Shown: one piece after another, positions 28,593 to 35,728 of the stretch
Layout of the letters: each line of letters opens with the position of its first letter
Position numbering within the stretch: the stretch's first letter is position 1
Origin: Vibrio sp. SCSIO 43135
Lineage (GTDB): Bacteria; Pseudomonadota; Gammaproteobacteria; Enterobacterales; Vibrionaceae
Length of the DNA: 64,000 nucleotides
Assembly: GCF_023716665.1 (NCBI RefSeq)
Contig: NZ_CP071859.1
Span: 1,302,001-1,366,000, forward strand
Reading direction: 5' to 3'
Program-made: the position numbers and the translations under genes
Notes under the pieces: model-generated
Told to the model about the DNA's origin: nothing
Seen by the model: only the letters and a program-made list of their open reading frames with translations
The model's database searches: none

Positions 28593-29224
28593 TACAGCTC
28601 AACCTCTGCTGGTGCAATGATTGATGCGTCGTAGTTCTCTGCAAGTTTTGGCAGGTTCATTGAACTTGCTTTCCAGCCTTTGTGAACCAAAGTACCGTTG
28701 AATGGAGCGTTACCCGTGACATTCCCCGTTAGGCGAACTTCTTGTGGGTTGAAGCCTTCTTCGACGGTAATACGTGTTTCTTCGTCTTCGCTACGAACGT
28801 GCTCTAACGAAACGTAGTCTGCCAATACTTTTTGGCCACCAGTGTGAATAACGCGAGCCGCTGCGCCGACTTCTTCGTCTGAGAATGACGTTAGGTCTTC
28901 TTTCAGGAAGTCAATCAGGCGAGCTTCTTGCTGCATGATAGACAGAAGCTGCATGGCTGAGTCAGTCGATGCAGTCGCAAGCTTAGATTCTACTTCAACC
29001 ACTTTCTCGATGACTTTTTCTACTTCGACGACTTTCTCTACTTCGACGATCTTCTCAACGGGTTTTTCTACTTCAACAATTTTCTCTACTGGCTTCTCAA
29101 CCACTTTTTCAATCACTTTGGATTTTCGAGACACAGCAATGAGCAGAAGTAACACGCTAGACGCGGTTAAACCAGCATGCAGCATATCGAATGTTTGAGG
29201 GATCATTTGTAAATCGAAGTTCAT
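28592..29224 (-). CDS. DUF2760 family membrane protein with Val-Glu-Lys repeat stalk
   Basis: The 210-residue protein has one transmembrane helix (about residues 18-31) followed by positively charged residues, so the rest is probably cytoplasmic. Residues 37-80 are a low-complexity Val-Glu-Lys stalk with units like KPVEKIVEVE. The C-terminal 120 residues (LSIMQQEARLIDFLKEDL... to SIIAPAEVEL) match DUF2760. It is the first gene of the leftward operon with two Hsp70 genes. Because translation of the next gene starts inside its stop, it may act as a membrane anchor or adaptor for the chaperones; this is inference. Confidence 0.87.
   Translation of the reverse strand: MNFDLQMIPQTFDMLHAGLTASSVLLLLIAVSRKSKVIEKVVEKPVEKIVEVEKPVEKIVEVEKVVEVEKVIEKVVEVESKLATASTDSAMQLLSIMQQEARLIDFLKEDLTSFSDEEVGAAARVIHTGGQKVLADYVSLEHVRSEDEETRITVEEGFNPQEVRLTGNVTGNAPFNGTLVHKGWKASSMNLPKLAENYDASIIAPAEVEL
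28985..29116 (-). repeat. Short tandem repeat coding for the Val-Glu-Lys stalk
   Basis: Imperfect repeats of about 15-30 bases that encode alternating VEK-P-VEKIVE units in the DUF2760 protein. Such a tract can change length between strains. Confidence 0.75.
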
Positions 29225-29567
29225 ATCGAATTCTCTTTAGGTCGTAATATTCAAAAAGAATAGATTGTTTGTGGCGCAAGTGAGATTTCCCTTACACAGG
29301 AACGCGCCATTCTTGTTCGTTAAATTGGGGCGAATAGTACCACATTCAAGGGATAAGGCTCGTAGAAAACGAGTATTCACGGGTGTTCAACAGTTTGAGT
29401 GGCGGCTTTTTAGTCAGCATTCGTGACGAATGGAGAGTATTTCCTGAACCTTACGGAAAATCGGTGGATTTAGCCTGAAACGTCAGTCGAGTTTTGTGCT
29501 TAACTGAGGTAGAATCTGGCGCTTTCAACGGGTTCACTCAATATTTAGCGGGTAACAAAGGCAAGAA
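29225..29567. other. Divergent intergenic region
   Basis: About 340 bases between the Hsp70/DUF2760 operon and the exonuclease gene. I find no clear operator, heat-shock (sigma-32) consensus or small ORF. Confidence 0.4.
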
Positions 29568-30098
29568 ATGAATTATAACCGAGTAGTTTGCTTCGATCTG
29601 GAAATGTGTTGTTGGAACGTCGATGGCGTTGGCACTACGGGTGAGATTATTGAAGTAGGACTGGCTGAAATTGATTTAGCGTCTGGTGAAATCGTTAAAC
29701 GTGCTCAATACTACGTTAAGCCGGAGCACGACGAAGTGTCTCTATTTTGTGCGGAGCTCACTGGTATTACGCCTCGTAAGGTAGAGAAACAAGGCCGCCC
29801 GCTGGCGTCAGTCATTCAATCGATAGTGAAGAACTTTGGTGGCGCGAATAAGATTTTTGCATCGTGGGGCAGAGATGACCTGATTTTGCTCAACGAATGC
29901 CAAGAGAAAGGCATTGATGCACCTTTCAAAGAGTTTCTTAACCTAGCAACGTTGTATCGCATTCAAAATCGCCTGAAAGATAAGCGTATCGGACATCGAG
30001 CTGCGCAAGAAGAAAAGGGCATTGAATGGGAAGGTCGTCAGCACTCTGGTTATGTGGACGCCTACAACTTAGCAAAGTTGGCGCTGACAATGCTATAG
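29568..30098 (+). CDS. DEDDh 3'-5' exonuclease (ERI-1/KapD-like)
   Basis: The 176-residue protein is one DEDDh exonuclease domain. Motif Exo I is CFDLEMCCW (Asp and Glu metal ligands), Exo II lies around IFASWGRDDLILL (Asp), and Exo III is HSGYVDAYNLAKL (His and Asp). It resembles ERI-1-like and KapD-type exonucleases that trim RNA or single-stranded DNA 3' ends. Lone gene ending at a strong bidirectional hairpin. Substrate not predictable. Confidence 0.85.
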   Translation: MNYNRVVCFDLEMCCWNVDGVGTTGEIIEVGLAEIDLASGEIVKRAQYYVKPEHDEVSLFCAELTGITPRKVEKQGRPLASVIQSIVKNFGGANKIFASWGRDDLILLNECQEKGIDAPFKEFLNLATLYRIQNRLKDKRIGHRAAQEEKGIEWEGRQHSGYVDAYNLAKLALTML

Positions 30099-30166
30099 GG
30101 CGCTAAATGAACAGCGTGATATCTGACATGGTTGGATAAAACGAACTGGGCTGTAAATAATGCAAT

Positions 30167-30197
30167 AAATAAGGGTACGCAATGCGTACCCTTATTT
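30167..30197. terminator. Bidirectional terminator
   Basis: Near-perfect stem AATAAGGGTACGC / GCGTACCCTTATT with an AAT loop and T-rich ends, between convergent genes. Confidence 0.88.
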
Positions 30198-30227
30198 GTT
30201 TAGTGTCGTTGATGGCCTCGCCTCAAC

Positions 30228-30674
30228 TTACTCTCCTGTCACCGACAACTTCGCTCTAATGAACTCACTGTGGTCGACATAAAGCAATTCTGCGGCTTTA
30301 CGAATGACGGCATCCTCTAGAGGGTCTATGTCTCCGTCTGCATGTGCAACTTCCCACATGGCTTTGATAAGTTCAAAACGCGTTTCTTGCGAAAGCTCCC
30401 TCAGTTGAGACGTAAAGTCGTAGAGAGACGCGGATTCTTTTACTTTCTCTTCCGCGTTACTTAAAAGCGCCTTTGATTCTTGCTCTGAAATACCTAATAA
30501 GCGAACTAATAGATCTTTTTTGGCGGTTTTCTCTGCATCCCCGATTTGGTGATCTGCACCGGCGACCTCGCACAGCAGGGAAGCAATCGCCAAATTTGGA
30601 TTACTGGTTGGGTGTTTTCCTAGGTCTTGTCCGTCAAGCAACTGCTTGAACAAAGATGTAATGGCGTTGAACAT
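30228..30674 (-). CDS. TerB-like protein
   Basis: A 148-residue all-helical protein matching the TerB/DUF tellurite-resistance fold: LLCEVAGADHQIGDAEK in the first half and MWEVAHADGDIDPLEDAVIRKAAELL in the second. The two repeats each carry the acidic AxADG.I-type metal-binding turn. There are no other ter genes here. So this is one of the widespread stand-alone TerB proteins, and a tellurite role should not be assumed. Confidence 0.87.
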   Translation of the reverse strand: MFNAITSLFKQLLDGQDLGKHPTSNPNLAIASLLCEVAGADHQIGDAEKTAKKDLLVRLLGISEQESKALLSNAEEKVKESASLYDFTSQLRELSQETRFELIKAMWEVAHADGDIDPLEDAVIRKAAELLYVDHSEFIRAKLSVTGE

Positions 30675-30771
30675 AATTTGCTACCTAATGCGTGGGGCTA
30701 TAGTTCTTATTTAGTGGTGCTCCCGCAAAATAACAAGTCAATATTATGTAAAACATTAATAAGGACGGTTT

Positions 30772-32673
30772 CTAGTCGCTGTCTGTCGGTAAGAAACCAA
30801 TGACTTTTCCTGACGCGGTTAAGATAGAAATCTCACTTGGTTTACCATGATCGTCGAGTTTCAGTTCTCCGATTGCACTTTGGTTCACTAAACGTTTAGC
30901 GCCTGCAAATTCAGGCTCGCGCTTGGTGATTCTTAAACGCTTACGCTTGGTAAATAGGTTTAAGAACGAACGGGGAGAGTAGAGCATGCGATCCAGGATA
31001 TCGCAGATACTAATAAGTGGCTCGGGGAACTGGTTTTTGAAGCCGCTACAGGTAATTTGGTAGATATTTGGGCTGTTGCGTCTAAAACGAAGTTTTATGT
31101 CATAGGCGAAAGAGTAATGGACGTCTCCCGACAAGATGACGAAGTTTGTTGGCGTTTTTGTATGCGTAAAAATGCTCAACAAGGTGTTAGCGCTGCCGGG
31201 GTGCGCCATCCAGTTTTCAGCGTCAATCAATAGCGGTTGCCCTGCCCAAGTCATGCCTCTTTGCAATGCTTCGATAAACTTGACCCCAAACATTGGGGCT
31301 GCTGACACCACAATCACTTTATCTTGATGCATCAGTTCTTGCTGGAATTCAATCAACGCTTCCCAGTCCATTAAACCAGACGGTTTGTTCATCTTTGACT
31401 CAGATCGCCATCTACGGGTTCGAGTATCTAACACAACGACTTTCGGTGAAGTATGAATGGTATAGTGCCATTGTTCGAACTTGTACAAGTGTTGCACAAA
31501 ATCATCTTGAGCTTTGGGTTCGAGCGTCGTAATCGAGTTGTATGCTAAGTCCAAAAACTCTTGGTTAAAGTTGTCTGGTTCATTACCCCAACCTTGGCAA
31601 AGCCAGTAAGACATCAAGCCATTACCAATAATGCGGTGAGCAAAAGGGTTCCCATATGCGGCTTTTTCCCAACCGATGGTGAGGTTCCAATCGTCGGTGA
31701 CATCGTGATCATCAAACACCATGTAGGTGGGAACATGAGCCATCAAACGTTGCACATTGCCCAAGCCTTGAACAAAGTTATCAATGATAGGTGCTTCTTT
31801 TTGCCATTGCTGCTGCCATTTTAATGGAAGAGTGGTCCCCGCAATTTGATAGCTTTGATTTGGAATGCGTTTAGCATCAATGTAGCGCCATAAAGTGGGT
31901 GACCACACCAGCAAGTACATGACAAAAAACTCGGCGAAACTTATTAGGTGATTTTCACTTTCGCGAGAGCTGAAGATTGGTCTTCGACGACTCGGTAGCC
32001 ACTTTCCAAGCAGGGACTCATTGCTTGCATCGTGTGGAAGAATCTTATCTCGACCAAAATAACAATCAGGGTGAGCATACAGCGAAGCGCTATCTGGAAC
32101 AGGCGCATTAGGAAGAACTTCGTTAGGCATTCCCAATAGCTCAATAGCTTGCTCAATGGCGTCTAGCGTGGGGCCAGCAACGTGATCGGCGTAGATTTGG
32201 TCACCGCTCATCATCAATAAGTCGGGTCTTTCTAATATACTCTGTGCCTCGACTTTTCTGTCTGCTGTGACTAGCGCATCTTCGCTAAAGTGGTGTGGAT
32301 TTCGACATGAGCCGTGAAGAATGTAATCGGCTTTGGTCGAGATTTTAAATGTTGGGCGTTGTTCGTCTTGGTAGGTTAAATCAGGCACTAATTCAGACAA
32401 ACCGCCGTGGGGCGTTACGAAGTCATAGCTTAGTGCTTGGTCTTGCGGGAACTCACTTTTGAATTGAGCAAGGACGACATAAGCATGTTCACCCACTTTT
32501 ATTTGTTGGCACTTGGCGAGCGGTGCTTGGTAGATAGGCATTGAGTTGGTGTCGTCGTATAAGTGAAACTCACCCTGTAGCGGCTTGCTGGTGGTTAGCC
32601 AAAATACAATCTTGTTTGGAGTAGTTTTTCTTAACAGGGGGCCCGCCAAAATGAGCGGTAGTTCATTAGACAA
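30772..32673 (-). CDS. PhoD-type metallophosphatase (alkaline phosphatase D family)
   Basis: The 633-residue protein has the PhoD-like metallophosphoesterase motifs: HGSCRNPH, LLMMSGDQIYADHVAG (metal Asp), MVFDDHDVTDDWNL (DDHD block) and VILSGDVHYSFAY (GDVH). An N-terminal beta domain precedes the catalytic part. Unlike classical PhoD it has no Tat or Sec signal, so it is probably cytoplasmic. It is the second gene after a small acidic protein (about 40 bases apart). Likely a phosphodiesterase or phosphomonoesterase; substrate open. Confidence 0.88.
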   Translation of the reverse strand: MSNELPLILAGPLLRKTTPNKIVFWLTTSKPLQGEFHLYDDTNSMPIYQAPLAKCQQIKVGEHAYVVLAQFKSEFPQDQALSYDFVTPHGGLSELVPDLTYQDEQRPTFKISTKADYILHGSCRNPHHFSEDALVTADRKVEAQSILERPDLLMMSGDQIYADHVAGPTLDAIEQAIELLGMPNEVLPNAPVPDSASLYAHPDCYFGRDKILPHDASNESLLGKWLPSRRRPIFSSRESENHLISFAEFFVMYLLVWSPTLWRYIDAKRIPNQSYQIAGTTLPLKWQQQWQKEAPIIDNFVQGLGNVQRLMAHVPTYMVFDDHDVTDDWNLTIGWEKAAYGNPFAHRIIGNGLMSYWLCQGWGNEPDNFNQEFLDLAYNSITTLEPKAQDDFVQHLYKFEQWHYTIHTSPKVVVLDTRTRRWRSESKMNKPSGLMDWEALIEFQQELMHQDKVIVVSAAPMFGVKFIEALQRGMTWAGQPLLIDAENWMAHPGSANTLLSIFTHTKTPTNFVILSGDVHYSFAYDIKLRFRRNSPNIYQITCSGFKNQFPEPLISICDILDRMLYSPRSFLNLFTKRKRLRITKREPEFAGAKRLVNQSAIGELKLDDHGKPSEISILTASGKVIGFLPTDSD

Positions 32674-32712
32674 CTCAACTTTCCTCTACAACAGTGCCGT
32701 TAAGGCATGGGG

Positions 32713-33090
32713 CTATCTATCATCTGGTTGTGATGGCTCGTCTGGTACTTCTGGGTCTTCAAGCACTTCAATAATATCTGAGCTTGAACATTCGTGGCCC
32801 ATCAAGAACAGCGCCAGCATAGCATCGGCTTTAGTTTTTGTATCTGTGGCATCATCTAGGATTTGCTCAAAGCGGTGACGAATCATCTCGATTTCGTGCT
32901 CGACAAATCCACGGCCTTCTTCATCACCTTGAGTTTCCTCTGGCGCATTATCAAATTCTAGAAACAAATACTCACCATCTAAACGCGCATTTGTTAGGCG
33001 TTCAGGCAACCATTCTTCTCCCATTACGACATCAATATCGCTATCATCAGGGAGTGAGTTTAGAATTTTTTTTAAATCAGATACTTTCAC
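32713..33090 (-). CDS. Small acidic protein of unknown function
   Basis: 125 residues, starting MKVSDLKKILNSLPDDSDID. It is acidic throughout, with a proline- and acid-rich C-terminal tail (EDPEVPDEPSQPDDR). No signal peptide or membrane segment. I do not recognise the family. It is directly upstream of the PhoD-type gene and probably cotranscribed. Conservation of the start and orderly codon use support it as real. Confidence 0.75.
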   Translation of the reverse strand: MKVSDLKKILNSLPDDSDIDVVMGEEWLPERLTNARLDGEYLFLEFDNAPEETQGDEEGRGFVEHEIEMIRHRFEQILDDATDTKTKADAMLALFLMGHECSSSDIIEVLEDPEVPDEPSQPDDR

Positions 33091-33214
33091 AATTTGTATA
33101 CTTAAGCGATCATATATTCTTATTGTAACGGCGAAATACCTTTAAACATAAGAAATCCTTACTGGTAATCGAAAATAACAGCGATATCAAGTAGGAACAA
33201 AGAGAATTAACAGA

Positions 33215-34579
33215 ATGATGAACAAAGCAGTTTGGTTAGCAGGTATCGCATGTACGGCGACGGTTTCCTATCCGGCGTTTTCCTCCGCGCAAGAAAGTGA
33301 ACCTGTGAAAGAAGTAGAGCAGACCGTCACAACGAAGAAAGTGTCTGAGCAAAAATGGGGGCTAGCAGCCGTATCTCGGACGGCGAGCATTCCTTTTGAA
33401 AACGAAATTGGTGACGATTCAGTTACGACTTTCATCCCGATGATGTTTTTCGAGAACGATTACTTCTTCCTAGACGGGATTGAAGGTGGTGGTTTTCTGT
33501 ACAAAGAAAAAGGCTCTCCTTATGAGCTAAGCGTCCTTACGCGTATGCGCTTTGTCGATATACCTGCGTCTATTCAAAATGAGTATGAAGGTGATACGGC
33601 GGACATCGGTATGCGTCTTCGCTACCATATTGATGAAACCTGGCAGGCAGACTTAGAGTTCATGTCTGACAGCAACTTCGATTGGCACAGTAACGCTAGA
33701 ATTGAAGCAAATTATGAGTTTGGTGATTGGGAACTGAGTCCACACGCCAACTTACGCTATAAGAGCTCTGACTTTAACAGCACTTATTACGCGTTCGAGC
33801 AGTACACCAACGATCGAATCGGTGCAGGTTTCGATGCGACAGTCGGTTTAGGAGCTCGTTATCACGTATTCTCTAACCTTTACTTACTTGGCTCGGCGAA
33901 TGTGACACGATTGGATGATAATGCCTACGATTATGAAGGTGTTAAAGAGCGCTACCAAGGCGAGTTATACCTGGGCTTCGGTTTCTTCAACGACAAAGCC
34001 AAAGCGCCTAAATCTGAGTTGTCGAACCCTCGTTACATTCGAATTGCCCATGGTTGGGCGACACCATCCAATATTGGTGACATCTTTAAGCTCAACTCAG
34101 AGAAAGACGAATTTAATAACCAATTGACGTCATTCTTCTATGGTCATCCCCTAACGGATGAACTGTTTGGTTGGCCAATTGATATCTACTTAACTCCGGG
34201 TGTCGTACACCACTGGTCGTCTGATGTTCAATCGTCAAGTACCGAATACGTGGCTGCGATTAAGGCTTACTACACCTTTAACTGGCCAACTAAGTGGCGC
34301 TTTGGTGTAGCAGAAGGTTTATCTTACATCGATAAAGTCACCTATATTGAAGCCACTGAGATGGAAGAGAAGAATAAAGTACCAAGCAACCTGCTTAATT
34401 ACTTAGACTTCTCATTCGATGTGAATGTAGGTGATTTGTTCAATCAAAACGATCTTAACAACATGTGGGTGGGTTACTCGTTACACCACCGTAGTGCGAT
34501 TTTCGAGAAAGCCTCTCAGTACGGCCGTATCAAAGGTGGCAGTAACTACAACACTATTTACGTTCAGTTCGATTTTTAG
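33215..34579 (+). CDS. Outer-membrane protein, MipA/OmpV-like N-terminal half plus second barrel
   Basis: The 454-residue protein has a Sec signal (MNKAVWLAGIACTATVSYPAFSSA). The first half (to about residue 265) resembles MipA/OmpV beta-barrels: KWGLAAVSRTASIPF, then alternating strands. From about RYIRIAHGWATPSNIGDIF onward comes a second set of beta strands ending in the outer-membrane C-terminal signature VQFDF. This part has HHRSAIFE (His425, Ser427), reminiscent of the HxS active site of PagL lipid A deacylases. The corresponding Glu is not at PagL spacing, so activity is doubtful. It ends in a strong terminator. Confidence 0.75.
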   Translation: MMNKAVWLAGIACTATVSYPAFSSAQESEPVKEVEQTVTTKKVSEQKWGLAAVSRTASIPFENEIGDDSVTTFIPMMFFENDYFFLDGIEGGGFLYKEKGSPYELSVLTRMRFVDIPASIQNEYEGDTADIGMRLRYHIDETWQADLEFMSDSNFDWHSNARIEANYEFGDWELSPHANLRYKSSDFNSTYYAFEQYTNDRIGAGFDATVGLGARYHVFSNLYLLGSANVTRLDDNAYDYEGVKERYQGELYLGFGFFNDKAKAPKSELSNPRYIRIAHGWATPSNIGDIFKLNSEKDEFNNQLTSFFYGHPLTDELFGWPIDIYLTPGVVHHWSSDVQSSSTEYVAAIKAYYTFNWPTKWRFGVAEGLSYIDKVTYIEATEMEEKNKVPSNLLNYLDFSFDVNVGDLFNQNDLNNMWVGYSLHHRSAIFEKASQYGRIKGGSNYNTIYVQFDF

Positions 34580-34596
34580 ATTTAGATTCTAAAACA

Positions 34597-34632
34597 AAAG
34601 GCCGCAGGTAAACATTTACCTGCGGCCTTTTT
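34597..34632. terminator. Strong bidirectional terminator
   Basis: A 16-bp perfect stem (AAAGGCCGCAGGTAAA and its complement) with a very short loop and T-run, between convergent outer-membrane protein genes. Confidence 0.9.
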
Positions 34633-34648
34633 CGTTTTTGAAGACGCT

Positions 34649-35128
34649 TTAGAAGTGGAATTCTGCGCTTAGGGCGTAGCTGTTTTCAACGACTTTTGCT
34701 TCATATTGAGTGTACTCTAGGGCCACTCGCGCAGGGCCAATTTTAACGCCAGCACCCACACCATAGTATAGGTCGTTGGTATCTTTAACATTGTTTTGGA
34801 AGTGACCCACACCCACTCGGCCATATAGGTCGAAGATAGTGATTGGTAGTGAAACTTTCGCACTCGCTAGCCAAGCGTTTGAGTAAACGTGCTCGAAATC
34901 TTTGTGAGTATCGACGAAATCAGCGTATCCACCTTCAATAGAAAGCAGAGAATTAAACGCGTAACCCGCGTATAGGTTGTATCCGCTGTTCGTGTCGCTT
35001 AGGTCAAGCGAGTCACTTTTGACTTGATAATCGGAATATAAATAGCTAGCACCGATGTACGGGTTAGCTAACGTTTGAGTGGCGAAAAGGATGGCTGCAA
35101 TAGGTAGTAATTTAGTTAGTTTCATCAT
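34649..35128 (-). CDS. Small outer-membrane beta-barrel protein
   Basis: An OmpA/porin-like eight-stranded barrel with Sec signal MMKLTKLLPIAAILFATQTLA. I place the start at ATG 35128 (159 residues; the next codon is also ATG). A longer frame from TTG 35161 would add 11 residues before the signal peptide and has no ribosome site. Aromatic alternation and the C-terminal LSAEFHF support an outer-membrane location. No OmpA C-terminal peptidoglycan domain. Function unknown; it may be cotranscribed with the small basic ORF upstream. Confidence 0.8.
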   Translation of the reverse strand: MMKLTKLLPIAAILFATQTLANPYIGASYLYSDYQVKSDSLDLSDTNSGYNLYAGYAFNSLLSIEGGYADFVDTHKDFEHVYSNAWLASAKVSLPITIFDLYGRVGVGHFQNNVKDTNDLYYGVGAGVKIGPARVALEYTQYEAKVVENSYALSAEFHF

Positions 35129-35167
35129 GTTTTTCAAAGTAGTAGTTAATGTTTGTATCAAAGAGTT

Positions 35168-35344
35168 TTAGTTGAATAGGAACAGAGGTTTCCCTTGTTC
35201 GATACGCATCATGTTGAGCTTGAACTTCGTATCTTCTATTCGTTTGCGTTGCTCCCTGCTGGCCGCCAAATTCCTTTTCTTTCTTATCCGGCCCTGAAGT
35301 GAAGAGATGCTTTCCAAAATATCTCTTGTTTCATCATCTGTCAT
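35168..35344 (-). CDS. Small basic protein of 58 residues, unknown
   Basis: A 58-residue frame starting MTDDETRDILESISSLQGRI and continuing RKKRNLAASREQRKRIEDTK, ending FLFN. The middle is helical and highly basic (RKKR, REQRKR), suggesting nucleic-acid or acidic-partner contact, or coiled coil. The ribosome site is weak (AGAG seven to eight bases upstream). It lies 39 bases upstream of the outer-membrane barrel gene. I do not recognise it. Confidence 0.5.
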   Translation of the reverse strand: MTDDETRDILESISSLQGRIRKKRNLAASREQRKRIEDTKFKLNMMRIEQGKPLFLFN

Positions 35345-35728
35345 AACTGACTCTGCTTTAGGGTTGTTACTTGTTAACGTGCAGTGAGAAGAGGACTTAT
35401 TTCCTTCCCAAACGGACGGCGCTTATAGTCGTTTGTGATGTGGTGAGAGACATAAAATGAGAATCAAATAAATATAAAGAAGAGATAAATTGCATAATAA
35501 ACAGATAAATATCCTTTATTATCAATTGTTTATTCTTTTCTAGTTTTTGTGTGAGATTCGGTCCATAAAGATTGTTTTTATTCCACAAGGCTGAAATTAA
35601 TGTGAACTTTACCGTGCGCCACAGTTTTGGAGAGGTAGTTGAGTGGGTAAACAACTGTTCTAACCGATTTTATTGTGAGGTGTGATACAATCCGCGCAGT
35701 TTTGTAGACAGTAAAAATAGGTAATGCT
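35345..35728. other. AT-rich region upstream of hrpA
   Basis: About 380 bases, very AT-rich around 35,440-35,560. It should hold promoters for hrpA and for the small leftward ORF. No palindromic operator or RNA gene is evident. Confidence 0.4.

Noticed and set aside
28935..29198. Ser/Thr-Phe repeat frame on the plus strand
   Set aside because: Antisense of the Val-Glu-Lys repeat tract of the DUF2760 gene.
30228..30674. Tellurite-resistance operon
   Set aside because: Only a single stand-alone TerB-like gene is present; no terA, terC, terD or terZ partners.
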